A stretch of 64,000 nt of DNA from Diplodia intermedia (GCA_021495925.1 JAKEKT010000040.1:186001-250000), one strand, 5' to 3'. Numbered from the stretch's first letter, positions 34,784-48,200 are shown. Notes: generated from the sequence alone by a model not told the origin. A program made the numbers and translations.

Positions 34784-35341
34784 TGTTGCAGGTTGTTGAA
34801 GTGAGAGATGGATGAGAGTATTTCTAACTCGAAGAATGAGGGCAGAGAGCTGCCGAAGAAAGGTCCTTGTCGGGGCAGGAGTGGGATGATCAGATCACTT
34901 TGAAGCAGGAAGCTGGAAATGAGAAGGACCGAAAAGTGTAAGATAAAAAGCAGGAGTGGCATGGGGCCTGGAGCAAGAGAGGAAGACCGATGCAACTGGA
35001 AAGCTGCACCGTGGCACAAGACCGCCGAATGGGAGGCGTTGCCGCGACTGAAAGGGAAGAAGACTGGAGGATGAGCAGAGTAGGTCTATCACCTTGTTAA
35101 AGTAGCAAAGCCGAGCCATGATTGGGACGATTGATGTCCAACTGGGCAGAAGGACTCGGATTTCCGAATGCGGGCTCATCAAATGCTCCAGTGCAAGCCG
35201 AAGAAGAAACCAGCTTCTTGCCATCAATCGATCTGGAATTCAAAAGTGCTCCCTTATTCGGGGAGACGGAAATTATGAACACATGGGTAATCGAAGGGAA
35301 AGGGAAAAAAAGCCGTACCGACGCCTTTGCTATGCAATCTC
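34784..35341. other. Intergenic, tRNA to SEC22
   Basis: No gene seen. The stretch holds the tRNA upstream region and the SEC22 3' UTR. Confidence 0.5.
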
Positions 35342-36258
35342 TCAGAAGAAGCGCCACCAAATGAAAACGATCATGATGAACGCGAGCCCGCCGATGGGAC
35401 CGTACTATCGCCATGTTAGCTCGGCCCAGGCACAACAGCCTATCAAGATGTCTTACCTGGCGCAGCAACAGCTCCCAATTGATCCTGACAGCGGCCTTGC
35501 GGTACTTCCGGCTGTCCTCGCGGAGCCGGCTGCTCATGTCTCCCATGCGCTCGAGGCTGTCGCCTCTGTAGAGCAGATCCTCAATGTTCTTCGTCATGAC
35601 CTTGGTGACATCCTTCAGCTCGTCGTTCAGCTTGTCCAAGTTCTGCGTCGCCCGGCTGTCCTGGTACGTCTTCTTTGTGCGCTGGATGAAGGTGTCGAAC
35701 TCGACGAAGGCGTAGGGGCGGCAGGTGGCGGCGAGGTACTGTTGCGAGGGATACGTCGTGGTGAATTCCTGCTTGATGTCCGAGAGGAAGGTGAAGGCGA
35801 GCTTGCGCGGATACGAGCGGTCGCAGATGCAGAGGAAGATGAGGGCGTCGTCGAGAAGGTAGCTGCGGGGGAGAGGTCAGTCCGGAGCTTGGAGCGGCGG
35901 GCATGCGGCGCGCGTACTGGATGGTGAATTCGCCGCCTTCGATGCTGGCTTGGGGCTCCGAGTTGCGATTCACGCGGCGGAGAATCTGCTTGACCTTGCC
36001 CTTGATCTCGACGAGCGCGGATTCCGACTGCGGGGGCGAAGGGGGATCAGCGAGGGGCGCGGAGGGTCGCGGGGAGAGGAGGTTGTACCTGTTCATCGTC
36101 GACGGAGGCGGCCAGAATCAGGCCTGGGTTGGGTCAGCATGCGGGATCGCAAGGAGGGGCGTATCTCTGGGCGATCGGCGGGAGAGCTTGGTGTTGGACA
36201 TGTGTCCTTGGGGGAGCAGCGTACCGTCCAGGCGCGCTATTTGTGTGGAGCGGATCAT
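35342..36258 (-). CDS. SEC22: R-SNARE Sec22, ER-Golgi vesicle fusion
   Basis: Vesicle SNARE for traffic between the ER and Golgi. Five exons: 36258-36225, 36123-36089, 36027-35918, 35862-35457 and 35404-35342, all junctions GT-AG and in phase. They give 215 residues, the family's normal length. The N-terminal longin domain starts MIRSTQIARLDG and LILAASVDDEQ. The SNARE motif is LDKLNDELKDVTKVMTKN, then IEDLLYRGDSLERMGDMS, with the zero-layer Arg in LLYRGD. A C-terminal anchor is formed by YGPIGGLAFIMIVFIWWRFF. Intron positions and the tiny first exons fit fungal SEC22 genes. No anomaly seen. Confidence 0.97.
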
Positions 36259-36959
36259 GTTGGAGCTTGGGGCGCTCTACAAGCGCTTCGACAGCCGGGC
36301 GGACGAGAGACAAGAGGGTGCTTGGTGGTGGGGAACGACGGAGGCGCAACGGGTTAGAGGTCTTGGGTCGGGAGAGGACAGCGTGACGCTCGGATCGCTC
36401 TCCATGGAGCAACGTCACAGCTGCGCCGTCTGCTGCCTGCACCTCGCCGTTTGTCCAATGATAATTGACGCGCCCAGTCGCAGGGTCTACTTCAATCCCA
36501 AGACTGGATGAGTGACGCCACATAGCCGGCAGACCGACCACGAGGCGCCAGCGGCGGATGTAGAGCTCGCGCAGCGCAGCGCGTCGACAACCAAGCTTGG
36601 CGCGTCTTCCACCTCGCGTCGCCGAACCACTGCATCCTGAACCACTGTCCGCGCAACCACGCACTCCGACCCATGCGATTTTGATCCCGGCACCGTTTGC
36701 TGCCTCTGGGCGCCAATCAGACTTTCACCACTGCCACTCATCTGCAGCCACTCCGCTGAAGCCCCACGGACCCGGAGCTGGAGCTTCCGCAATCATTGTC
36801 TTCGTGAGAGCTGGAGCCTGCTAATTCAGCCTGACTCTGCATTTCGCAAGGGCGCTTGCATACGCCTCCCGCAAGCCTGCCGTGCTCCTCTGCAGACCCC
36901 ATTTCCAGCACTCAAACCACGTGACGCGACCAACTCCAGCATTCTTACCTTGGGCTACA

Positions 36960-38605
36960 ATGGACCCAAGCGAGAAAGCGCAACCTGGGCCAACGGCCCA
37001 AGCTGAGATCGGAAATCAAGAGTTGGCGGAGATGGGTGGCGCAAATAAGGATGGTTTCTCAGAAGCCGAGACAATGGCCGCGATTGAGGCATCGAGAAGA
37101 GACTCTGATCCGGCTTCCTCAAACCCTACACAATCTCCCTCAAACACCGGCAAGGCTAAAGGAGAGGGAGCGAACATCTCAAAGAAGCGGGTGAAGACAT
37201 CAACGGCCACGCCAACCAAGAGCTCACGCTACAAGAAGGATGTCAACACCCATCACAGTGATGCCGCAGAAGTACACCAGGACAATGACACAGTCATGGC
37301 CGACTTGGGCGTGGAAACTGCTACTAGTCCCGGCCCAGCCACCTCACGTCGGTCTCGCAAACGAGGTGCGCCGACACAAAGGAATGACGGGCCAGCACCT
37401 TCGTCGTCAGCTGCAAAAGCCTCGCAAAAGGAAGGCGAGGATGATTCTGCACATGATACCGATTCCCCTATGGCTGGCACGGGCGATAACACCGTCTCGG
37501 AAAAGGGCAGCCGCGAGGAGAGTGCACCTGCCACGACGGAAGAAGCGCCACGCCGGTCTGGTCGGCGCTCAACTCGCAAGACCTACCAGGAGGAAGACAG
37601 CGACGCCGATTTCGCCCCTGCCCCCACGCCTCCTCAGCCAGAGGGCAAAATGCCTCTCACCTCTCGCGGCGGAAACAGTCGCATCTGGAAGCCCGATTAC
37701 CTGCTGCAGGACCCGAAGTCGAAGCTGGCCAAAGCCGACGTCTCAGTAAGCCTTCTCGTGTCCCAGTCTGCACTTCACCTTTCTAACGCATTGCAGGCCA
37801 TTCTCAAAGATCCTCGCGCCTGGAACTCACTCAGCCCGACACAGCAGTCCATAATCATCTCCCTCCTTCCCAACGTGCCTGCTCTGGCCCCCGACCCCGC
37901 CGACCCCACCGCCTCGCTTCCGAACATACCACAGCAGATGCTGTCATGCAATGATGCCTTCCGCGCCGATATCTCAATGTTCCAATTCGACCTGAGCGAA
38001 GGCCGTCTCGAGCCGGACTGGCAGCACGACGGCCTCGTGGCTATGGAGAGACGCGCCCGTGGCGAGTTTGACGAGTGGAAGGAGAAGGAGGTCGAGGCAT
38101 TCTGGGGCCAGAAGCAGAAGCTGAGCTACGACGTCATCGCGGGCGAGAGCAGCAAGGTGAAGCTCGAGGAGCTGATTGCGGCCGGCTGCTGGAAGGTGGG
38201 AGACGTCTGGGTCTACACACGGTCGTTCGGCAGGGGCAAGAACGCGGTCACGATCGAGAAGGAGGCGACGGTAAGTCTGGCGTGTTTTCCATCGGTATTT
38301 CGCTGTTGCTTACTTTGCGGCAGATCACCTCCATCACCGAAGACAACCGCATCGCGTTCCGCTTGCCGGATGGGCAGCGCAAATTCAGCTCAGGAACGGC
38401 GGGGGAAGATGTCGAGACGGAGCCGCTGGACGGACTGCAGCCGCTTGCTGACAAGGTGATCGAGACGGACGGCCGCATCGGCAGTTGGCGCGCGGTGAAC
38501 GCATGGAAGGAAATCAGATGTTTCCGCAAGAACCAAGACATCGGCTCCCCGTGGGAGATTCGCGAGATATACTGGGCGAGGCAGCAGGGTAGCGATGCGG
38601 CATAA
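36960..38605 (+). CDS. ASXH/DEUBAD-domain protein, probable chromatin factor
   Basis: Exons 36960-37745, 37797-38270 and 38324-38605 (introns 51 and 53 nt, all phase 0) encode 513 residues. The first half is disordered, Ser/Thr/Ala-rich, with basic patches (SRRSRKRGAP, RRSGRRSTRK) suggesting nuclear localisation. The ASXH fold begins after exon 2: ILKDPRAWNSLSPTQQSIII, then SLLPNVPAL, matching the Asx homology domain of fungal proteins related to the Calypso/BAP1 cofactor. The C-terminus (WRAVNAWKEIRCFRKNQDIG, then SPWEIREIYWAR) is conserved-looking. The start MDPSEK at 36960 is chosen over an upstream in-frame ATG at 36882 because the intervening sequence looks like leader. The biochemical role in fungi is not settled; DEUBAD function is by analogy. 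Confidence 0.8.
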
Positions 38606-38953
38606 GCGTTAGTGCTTGCATTGTCACAGGCGTTTAATGGTTCATGGCAACGATGGCGGAGCACAAACGGCAATCTCCATGGGAAATGGAAGGAAGATAA
38701 CATGGCAGACTAGCTTAACATCTTGCGAGAAGATATTCTCAGGAATCAAAATCAGCACTGGCGAAGTCAAAGTTCGACTTGTGAGAGTGCCCGCAGCCCT
38801 CAGCGGTGACATCATCGAGCTTACCCGGCGACGCTTCAGATCCCTCAACACCAAAAATTGCACCGACCTTTGCCCGGGCCGCGCCCAAACCCGTCATCGC
38901 CATCGGCAAGTCTGAACGTCTACCTGTAAACAGCCTCGCCGATTCCAAGCGCC

Positions 38954-40185
38954 ATGTCGGCCGCAAAGCAGCTCCAACACCGCCGCGCGCACAACCTCCT
39001 CCTCATCTCCAAGCTCCTCAACTGCCGCGAAAATGCGTCTCCATTCACACTGATCCTCGATTCGCTCGAGCAGTCCGGCAAGGGCCTGGTGCGAGAGTTC
39101 ATCCGCCGCGCAAACGTAGATTCCCCACCTCCACTCCACCCCAGTCATCATTCGCTAACCGAAAAAACCAAGGCCGCAAAAACCCGCGTCGTCTTCGTCT
39201 CGTTCGAGACGCTCAAAAAACCAAAAGGCGCCGACATCTTCATCGCAGCCGCACGCAAGGACCCAACCGCGCTACAAACCGACCTCGCCGCCCACGCCGC
39301 CGCATCCACCACACGCCAAAGTACGCAAACACCCCGTGTCCCTCCCCCCCGCCGTCCCACCCGCTAACCACCCGGACAGAAACCCTCCTCATCCTCGACA
39401 CGCTGCACCCGCTGACCGCGCACCCAACCACCTCCCTCGCCCTCCCCCACTTCCTCTCCTCCCTCCTCTCCTCCCCCAGCACCTCCCTCCTCGCCACCTA
39501 CCACGTCGACATCCCCTTGCCCGCCGCCGCCGCCGCCGCCGATCCGTACGCCCCCCACCCGCTGACGCTGCTGCGCTACATCGCCACCACCCTCCTCGCC
39601 CTGCACGCCCTGCCGCACGTGCTCGCCGCCAAGCGCGCCCAGGACCGCAGCGTCGCGGCGCCCGTGTTCGGGTTGGGGGAGGAGGTGGAGGGGGTTGTGG
39701 CGGGGAGGGGGCGGAACGGGTGGGGGGGTGTGGGTGTGGGTGTTGGGGGAGGGCATCATCATCATCGCGGTGGTGATGAGGCGGTGGAGAAGGCGAGGGC
39801 GCTGGGGAGGGGCGTCGTGGTGGAGATGGAGTACAGAAGGAAGTCGGGGAGGGGGGTGAGGGAGTGGTATTTCGTGCCTACCGCGGAGGCGTCGAGGGAA
39901 ACCAGGGAGGCGAGGGAGTCGGCGATCTTGTTGGAGGATCATCCGCTGTATGGGAGGGCGGAGGCGGCGGCGGCGGTCGGCGGCGGCGGCCGGGCGGAGG
40001 GCGGGGGCGAGATGGATACTACGTTTAACTTGGGGCTGACGGAGAGGCAGAGGAGGGATAGGGAGGGTGTGGTGTTGCCGTATTTCGATGCGCAGAGGGA
40101 TGATGGGGGGCCTGGGGAGGGGGGGAGGATCCTGTATGATATGGGCGTGGAGGACGACTTTGATGAGGAGGAGGATGAGATATGA
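38954..40185 (+). CDS. ELP5: Elongator complex subunit 5
   Basis: Elp5 forms part of the Elp4-5-6 ring of Elongator, needed for wobble-uridine modification of tRNA. Exons 38954-39115, 39173-39320 and 39380-40185 (introns 57 and 59 nt) give 371 residues. Family features: the N-terminal RecA-like start (HNLLLISKLLNCRE, TLILDSLEQSGKGL), the strand T-RVVFVSFETLKKPKGAD, and, after intron 2, TLLILDTLHPL. The typical C-terminal signature is TFNLGLTERQRRDREGVVLP with an acidic end (VEDDFDEEEDEI). The Gly/Val-rich insert around residues 225-260 (GVGVGVGGGHHHH) is encoded by a G-rich low-complexity stretch. The start is the first ATG matching the family N-terminus. Confidence 0.9.
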
Positions 40186-40623
40186 GCGGTTGGAAAGCAG
40201 TCAGTCCATCATCGACAGCTGTGTAGAAATGATATCCTTTGAAGACTGCATAAGAAGGCGATATTGATGCCTCAGGCAGAAGCGCGGATCGTCGCGCGCG
40301 GTGGCCTGTGCGCCGCGGGCCGCGACCGCCTTCGCTCGTTTCTTGAAGCTGTTCCTCGCCGCTACCCTTCGTCCACCACGATTCTCGAGGCCCGCCCGGC
40401 CAACGCACCGTTTCACCCTCGAACACTCGTGTGTCCGACAGCAGCCCGCAGTCTCGCTCCACACGCCGCATCCACATTTCCTCCGCGCGGCAGTCGACCC
40501 GCACTCCAATCGCGCGGAACCCACCGATCAGATCCTCGAGCCTCTCTCTCTCCTCACCAACGCACATACTCTACAGTGACCATTCGCGGACCGAGAACGC
40601 GCAGCACACACACGAAAGTCACC

Positions 40624-41532
40624 ATGCCCGACCCGCCCGCCTCGAAGCGCTCGCGCGGCCGCCCCGACTCGGCGCAGATGTGGGACGACAACGACCGCCC
40701 CAACAAGGCACCACGGCGAGGAGGAGGAGCAGCTGGCGGCGGCGGCGGCGGCGGCGGTGCGCGTCACCGATCGCGGTCGCCGCGGGACTCGGATGACCAC
40801 CACGAAAGCGGCGGTGGCCGCGGTGGCGGTCGCGGCGGACGCGGCGGCGGACACAACAAGCGCGGCGGACGGAGAGACAGGAGCGGAAGCAGGGAAAGGG
40901 GTGGAAGGAGGAGAGGAGGTACGTTTGCTCGAAGCCACTCTCCGTGACGTTCTGCTGTTTCGTGGATGGATGGATGGATGGATGGATTGAGGTGGCTGAC
41001 TTTTCTTCTTGCTCGTGTAGACGACCGCGCGCGCTCGCGCTCGCCCAGACCCAGCGATGGCAATGTGCGCCGCCGCTCTCCGCCGAGGGGACCGCGCGGC
41101 GCCGGCGGTGGAGGATCAGCATCGGCGGCTACGACGAACGGGACGAAGAAGGGCAACGCTGCAGCGGCAGCCGCGGCGGCGGCGGCGGCGCCGCCCACGT
41201 CGGGTCGCACGCAGCCCAGCTCGCGGGAGTGGACACGTCGGGTGCAGTCTCGAGCGGGAGTTTCCATCGCGGGTGGAATAACGAACGGCGAGAAGGATGG
41301 CGACGGCAACGAGAACGCGATGGACGTGGATGGCGGCGCGGCCGAGGAGGCGGATCCCGAGACGAGGGAGATGGAGCGGTTGATGGGCTTCTCGAGCTTC
41401 AGCAGCACGCAGAACACGAAGGTGCCCGGCAACGACCTGAACTACGGCGTCAGGAAGGAGAAGAAGACCGAATACAGGCAGTACATGAACCGTGTGGGAG
41501 GTTTCAACAGGCCGCTCAGCCCGTCGAGGTAG
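40624..41532 (+). CDS. U4/U6.U5 tri-snRNP 27-kDa protein (SNRNP27 family)
   Basis: Component of the pre-catalytic spliceosome. Exons 40624-40918 and 41021-41532 encode 268 residues. The long N-terminal part is an RS/RGG-type low-complexity domain (SRGRPDSAQMW, Gly runs, RGGGRGGRGGGHNKRGGRR) with an Ala run. The C-terminal conserved domain reads MERLMGFSSF, then VPGNDLNYGVRKEKKTEYRQ and YMNRVGGFNRPL, diagnostic for this family. The single intron (102 nt) has a GGCTGACTT branch site and contains five TGGA repeats near its 5' end. The start ATG 40624 follows ACC, a good context. Confidence 0.92.
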
Positions 41533-42252
41533 ATGGGAACATATTGCTACGGTTGGGCGGATAGCCCATCTGCAGAGGATGGCAAACGGCGATGACGATA
41601 CTCATACGGATAAAAGCTACTCGCTTGAGATAGCGGCTGTACCCACATTGGCAGCGAGGATAATGAGGTCGTTAAGGACTCGGTCGTCGGAAGGACTGAT
41701 AGACTGCGGGTGGCAATGGCATAGCATTGGCGTTGGTGGGGATTCTCACGGCTTGCTTTTTCTTCGGAGCTGGAAATTGCCCCTGCTGGATGCGATGATT
41801 AGGTTTAGGGATTCGAAAGTTCTTTGAGGACTTCTAGTGCGAGGCTTCGAGTTGCAGATGCTCGGCGCCTGCGAGGCATTGATACCAAATAAAAGCCAGC
41901 TCGGTTTCAATTCTGTTACATGTCTGATTTGTGAAACCCAGAAATGTCGAACATGGTCTCTTCTTTGATCGCATGAGCCTGAGGTCTTCTCGAAGTCGTG
42001 GCGTCGCCCCTGTGTGGTGAGTGAGGCGAGAGAGAAATCGCCGGGTCAATGCGGTGTGCGGAAGTGTGGTCGCGGCAGCTCTGGGGGGAGCTTTGGGCGT
42101 GCGTCAGAGCGCCACGTCTCCCACTTCGCGTCCGTCGACCGCTACTACTTGGGCCGCGCAAGCCGTTGTCTTTTCCGCCAACAACCTCTCTTTTCCCCGG
42201 AGGCTCTCACCACGACCCCGAACCCGGCCAATTGAGATTGTTCCGCCCACAA
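41533..42252. other. Intergenic, promoter side of glucosidase I
   Basis: No gene seen; it contains the 3' UTR of the tri-snRNP gene and the leader of the glucosidase I gene. Confidence 0.5.
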
Positions 42253-44797
42253 ATGCGTCCAACCAGACCGCCGTCCCCCGGCCGCCGGGGCGGCGTCGCC
42301 CAAGCATCCTTCAGAGCTGCCGCGACCAGCTTCGCCGTCGTCGTCGCCGCCATCCTGCTGCTGCTCAGCCCGGCCGGCGCCCGTGCCGCCGCCGACGAAG
42401 TCGATGAGCGCAGCGAGGCCGTCCAGCAGATCGAACGCGCCTCCAACGAGAGCTTGCTGTGGGGCCCGTACAAGCCGAACTTGTACTTTGGCGTGCGCCC
42501 GCGCATCCCCAAGAGCGTGGCCGCTGGCCTGCTGTGGAGCAGGGTAGAGGATTTCAGATCGGTGCAGGACAGTGCGTTCTTCTCCCCTCCCCATGCCATT
42601 CCATCACCGAAATTGGCACTGGAAAAAGGCCGGAAAAGAAGCCAATTGGCATGACACAAGAGCGCAATGTGTGGCTAACAAGGGACAATTCCTTTTTCTT
42701 CGCAGACTTCCGCCACACATGCGAGCAGCACGAGGGCATGGCCGGCTACGGCTGGGACGAGTACGACCCGCGCACGGGCGGCAAGCAGACGATCCACGAC
42801 GCCGGCAACCAGGTCGACATCACGACCGAGTTCGTCAAGGTGCCCGGCGGCGAGCACGGCGGCAGCTGGGGGCTGCGCGTGCGGGGCGCGCCGCGCGCCG
42901 ACGCGCCGGACAACCTGAAGACGACCGTCGTCTTCTACGCCTCGCTCGAGGGCCTCGGCAGCCTGGAGGTGCCCGTCGAGGCCGCCGACGAGGAGGGCCT
43001 GGGCCGCGACGGCGACGTCGAGATCCAGGGCCAGAGTCAGGGGTTGGGCGCGTATGCGATCAAGGTGACCAAGGGCAAGGGAGAGCATCCCGAGGAGCGC
43101 CATGAGGCCTGGGATGAGAAGCCGCTGGATAGGACGTTTGTTACTAGCGCGCAGCTGCCCGAGCAGGCTATGTGGCAGGTCAAGGCCGTCCTGTTTGCTG
43201 CTATCAAGCAGACGGTTGACAACTTCGTGGCCCGGTTTGGCACCGAGGAGAACATGCCTCCGCCTGAGCAGATTTACACCATCGCTCACAAGCCGGGCAT
43301 GGGCAATATCCATTTCGTGCAGAAGGTCTTCGAAGGTCCTTTCGAGGTGGGTGTGCATCTGGGAATGGTGTGGATTTGAGGGATGCTTACTTGTGGCAGT
43401 TCGATGTTCTCTTCTCTTCTGCTTCTGCCCCGAAGCCGATGACTTGTAAGACACCTGTTTGCTATCATTGTTATCCGTGCTGACGATATTACAGCGGAGG
43501 ACTTGACCGACGAGCTTGACGCTGCCACCACTGCCTTCTCCAAGCGCTACAACGAAGTGATGAAGCCCCAGGCGCCTTTCAACAGCGACAAGTACGACGA
43601 ATTTTCCAAGTCAATGTTCTCCAACCTCGTCGGTGGCATTGGCTACTTCTACGGCGACGCCCGCATTGACCGCTCCTACGCTTCCGAGTATGACGAGGAC
43701 AACGAGGGTTTCTGGGAGGAGGCCGCCGAGGCTCAGTCCAGGAACAAGCCCGAGCTCGAGGGTCCTTATGAGCTTTTCACTAGCATTCCCTCCAGGCCCT
43801 TCTTCCCGAGAGGCTTCCTGTGGGACGAGGGATTCCACCTCATTCCGATTGTGGACTGGGATGTCGATCTCACGCTGGAAATCATCAAGAGCTGGTTCAA
43901 TCTCATGGACGAGGATGGTTGGATTGCCCGCGAGCAGATTCTCGGTGCCGAGGCCCGTAACAAGGTCCCGCCGGAGTTCCAGGTCCAATACCCCCACTAC
44001 GCCAACCCCCCTACCCTGTTCTTCATCCTCTCTGCTTTCATCGAGAAGCTACAGGCTCAGGCCCCCACCGATGGCTCCCAGCAGCCGCTTGTTTCGGGCG
44101 AGAAATATACGACGTACCTCAAGAACCGCGAAGCTGCTCTCCAATATCTTCGCGACCTCTACCCTCTGCTGAAGCGCCACTACTTCTGGTTCCGCCGCAC
44201 GCAGTCCGGCGACATCAAGTCGTACGACCGCGAGGCCTTCAGCACCAAGGAGGGCTACCGCTGGCGCGGCCGCACTCCCCGCCACATCCTGACGTCCGGC
44301 CTCGACGACTACCCGCGCGCGCAGCCGCCGCACCCCGGGGAGCTTCACGTCGACCTGATCGCGTGGGTGGGCATGATGACGCGCAACATCAAGAACGTGG
44401 CCGCCTTCATCGGCGAGGACGACGACGTGGCCGAGTTCGCCAAGTACGAAAACGCCATCATGCGCAACATCGACGACCTGCACTGGAGCGCCGAGGAGAA
44501 GATCCACTGCGACGCCACCATCGACGACTACGAGGAGAGCGTGCTCGTGTGCCACAAGGGCTACGTCTCGCTCTTCCCGTGGCTGTTCGGGCTCGTGTCC
44601 GACGAAGAGAAGGTCGGCAGCATTTTGGACCTTGTCGGCGACGAGGAGGAGATTTGGAGCCCCCACGGCATCAGGAGCTTGAGCAAGAAGGACGAGTTGT
44701 ACGGCACGGATGAGAACTACTGGAGGAGCCCCGTGTGGATGTGCATCAACTATCTTGTGGTTGTGAGGTTGCTGGTGCGTTTATTCTTCCCCCTTCC

Positions 44798-44845
<48 letters not shown>

Positions 44846-45226
44846 CTCCCTTTTCCTTCACCACCACCACCACTACCACCACCGTAAAGAGTAACAAATC
44901 ATCGCTGACATACGCCAAACAAACAGGAAACGGCGCAATCCACCAGCCCGCACGCCGAGCGCGCGGCCGAGCTGTACGCCGCGCTCCGCAAGAACCTCGT
45001 CGACACCGTCTTCGACAGCTGGAAGGAGACGGGCTTCGCGTGGGAGCAGTACGACCCCGAGACGGGCAGGGGCCAGCGCACGCAGCACTTCACCGGCTGG
45101 ACCAGCTTGGTCGTCAAGGTCATGACGTTCCCGGACGCGAAGGACCTGAAGGTGGGCGTGGCGCCGCCGCCGAAGAAGAAGGAGGCGGGTGGTGCTGGTG
45201 CTGGTGCTGGGCATGATGAGTTGTAG
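42253..45226 (+). CDS. CWH41: Glucosidase I, mannosyl-oligosaccharide glucosidase (GH63)
   Basis: ER type II membrane enzyme that removes the outermost alpha-1,2-glucose from N-glycans. Exons 42253-42571, 42706-43346, 43400-43445, 43495-44774 and 44927-45226, all GT-AG and in phase, give 861 residues. A signal anchor lies at about residues 22-46 (SFAVVVAAILLLLSP). N-terminal GH63 motifs are ESLLWGPYKPNLYFGVRPR, NFRHTCEQHEGM and GYGWDEYDPRTGG. Catalytic-domain signatures include PSRPFFPRGFLWDEGFH, WDVDLTLEIIKSWFNLMDED and ENYWRSPVWMCINYL. The last exon ends with the GH63 C-terminal WKETGFAWEQYDPETGRGQR and HFTGWTSLV. Intron 4 carries a CT microsatellite. The length matches fungal orthologues. 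Confidence 0.96.
44801..44842 (+). repeat. CT dinucleotide microsatellite in glucosidase I intron 4
   Basis: 21 CT units within the 152-nt intron, followed by a CAC/ACC-rich stretch. It acts as a long polypyrimidine run but lies upstream of the probable branch site (CGCTGACAT, about 44.90 kb). Confidence 0.9.
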
Positions 45227-48200
45227 ATTTTTGCGTGGTGGTGGTGGTGGTGGTGGCTCTAAGCGGATATGGAGGGGGTGCTGTTGTTGGGGCGGGAGGG
45301 GGAGGTGTGTGGCGGGAAGGGGGATGGTTGAGGGATGGGGGAAAGCCTGGTGGATGTATAGAAGCACAAAAGTTGGCTTGAGGTTCGAAATGTATGTATG
45401 TATTTGATTATGATGATGATGGAGGGTTTGTCTGCTGAGCGTTCATGTGGAAGGATTGAAGTTTTGCTGCTGTCTACGTGGAGATATCGTAGACTTGACA
45501 TCTCGACCGACCCCCTTTTCTCGCCCCTTCCACACCTATATATGCTCGAAGAAGTCACGCTGCCATTTGGAGCAACGCATTGAGCGACTTTGCTTCAGCT
45601 GCGCCGTCGTCACATGAATGCTGAAGAAGACGCATCGTGCTGTTTCTGAGCCCCGGGGGATACGGCACATCCAACGCTAGTACAGCAGCGCCTGCACTGA
45701 CCACTGAAGGCTACCGCCCCGACTCACGCCCGTCGTGGATGGCTGAGCGCTGCTTCGTCGATCATCGCTGTGTCGTGCATCTCGCAGGATCCTGGCGCAC
45801 TTGAGACAGCCAGCGTACACACACTCAATTCTCATACCAGGCTCCCGCATCACGGGCATTTTGAGCGTTGTTGCTATGGCGGTTTTTGGGCAGACCGCCA
45901 CTTCTTCACCGTGGTGGTCGGGATGGTGGTACATACGTACAAGTGCTGTGTTGGCATTTCCGTTCTGCTCAATGGCTGAGTTGTAGGCTGCTGTGCATGA
46001 TGCTTCAGGCGTCGAGCCATCGGTTCAGACGGTTCAGGTTTCGTGGGACGGCTGCTGGCGTCAGTGAAGCTGGACAGATGGCCTAGATGGTTTGTGATGA
46101 TGTGTGTGGATGAGGGGCGAAGCTAATATGTGAGAGTGGCGGCCGACAGTATTTTCTACTTGAGTTCAAGGACTGCCTACTCTGCTCGAGTTCGTCCAAG
46201 TCTTCAACAACTTCATCATACCACTGGGCCTACCTCAAGTCACCCTTCCATTGACCTTTGATCAGAGAAAAATCCTTTCTTTAAAACCTTTAGTGGGATG
46301 CACACGTGGTCCGAAAGCAACCACGACCTCAACAGCTCCACTCGACAACCGGTCTTCCGTCCTCCGCCTCCACCCGCCCCGTCCACTACGCCCTCGCCAT
46401 GCCGATCCTAACCGGTGTTGTGGGCCGTGGGGGTTTTGTTGTTCAATGGTAGATGAGCTTGGCTGGATATGCGGCTGGTGGCATTTGAGGGTCGATGAGG
46501 GTTGAGGGGGCTCGAGCTTGTTTGAACAAGCGAAAGGGTTGTTTGTGATTGGCTTTGATGCTAAATTGGGCACGGGAGAGTTTGCAGAAGTAGCAGTGCA
46601 TGCCCGAGTTTCCCTTCAGTATTTTCCAACAACAACATCGGGTTTTCTGTGCAACGTCAGTGTCAGTGCTCCGCCATTCAGGCCTCCCCCGGCTTTTGGG
46701 TGCCCTCCGAAAGGAATCCAGGCCTCTTTCTGTCCCTCCCAAACCCCCGCCTTTTCTTTTGGATTCCTCTCGCCGGCTTAGCCATCTAGCCACCTTCTAT
46801 TTGCCAGCGGAACCTCGCACTCACAACCAGCCTCCAGCACACATTATCCCAGCAAATGCTATACTGCTCATGCAGCATGCTCCAAACAGTGCGCATTTCG
46901 AGTATATCGCAGCCCACCGCTCGACGGGAAGCCGCCAGCCTGAGCCGGCGCAGAGGAAGGTATACCGGGCCGCACGATCTCACGAAAGAGGACAACAGAG
47001 ACAAATCCAAGGATTGCTACACCCCTGACCGCGGCCAGCTGCGGGAGGGTGGGGGTCGGTCACGGGTTCTTTCTGCAGTAATGTCCGACACCCACGTACG
47101 CCGTCAACGGGTACCTGCTGTCGGCGGGGGGTTGGCTGCTGCAAGTCAGAAATCGTCGCAAAAAATCCCCGGCAGAAAGAGAAGGCGAAACGCATCTGCC
47201 CGTGTTGGCCGGCCGGCCGGAGGGCCCCATTTTTCCAAACTGCTCTTGTCGGCTGTCTCTCGGCTTCGTGCGGCAGCAGCAGCGATGCGTTGCGCGGCGG
47301 CCTCATGCTGCGGCGGCTTGGTCTCCATGCCGTTTGTCGGTCAGTTGTTGGCGTGAGGCGAGGAGCAGTGAAACAGTTCCCCGCGAGCCGGATCGTGATG
47401 CGAGGTTCCTCCGTTCGTAGGGCTGGAAGGGGTTTCGGCACTGGTCCACGTTTCTGGGCGTACGCATCCTCGCTTCCAGCACTTGTTCGGGCTGGGGACG
47501 TGGGGCCGGCGGGGCGCGGCGTAGTGTGTGGATGTTGTGGGAGCTGTCGTTTGTTCGGCGTGGGGCTCAGATGGGCATGCTTGTGGTTGGAATAGTGCGT
47601 GGGCCTGGGAGTGTGGTCAGTCGTTTTGCGTCCGTTTGCTGGTTTTGGAGTGGCACGGAAGGCGGTTGCTTTCAGGGCGTTGAGCCGCCGCGATTGTCGC
47701 GGCGCGGAGAGCGGCCTGGTTGCCTTTGCCGTTTGATGGGCTGCAAAGTCGCACGCTAGATTTTAAGTTAGAGGCTTGTGCGACTCGGAAACAGCTTGTA
47801 GGGCGCATGGAAGCGTACCCTGCCAGTGGGCTCTTAGACCTCTTTGTAATTCGAACTGGTGTTTCCCCTTTCTTTGCGTATAGCAGGCAAGTATTTTTCG
47901 CACAGCCTTTTCACTGCAGGGTCGATGGCTGAGGGGCGTGGGAGGGCATTCAGTGGGTCGGTAGAGGTGTTGTGGCGGAGTGCTATCGCGCTTGAGAAGC
48001 TCTGCATTCGCCTCGCAGCACACCGCATCCTTCGCCATGGCTAGCTGATGTAACTTCCCTAGGCAGCGTGTATTGGCGATTCAGGCGGTGCGGAGCACCC
48101 ATGAATAGCCTATCATGGCCTGGGTTGTGAACCAAGCGTGCGGTTGGCACTCTCGATTGTGCGCGCACCCGCCGTTCGGAACTTGTGTTGACTTTCTTCT

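Noticed and set aside
42675..43454. 259-codon minus-strand frame opposite glucosidase I
   Set aside because: Antisense shadow of GH63 exons 2 and 3; no motif of its own.
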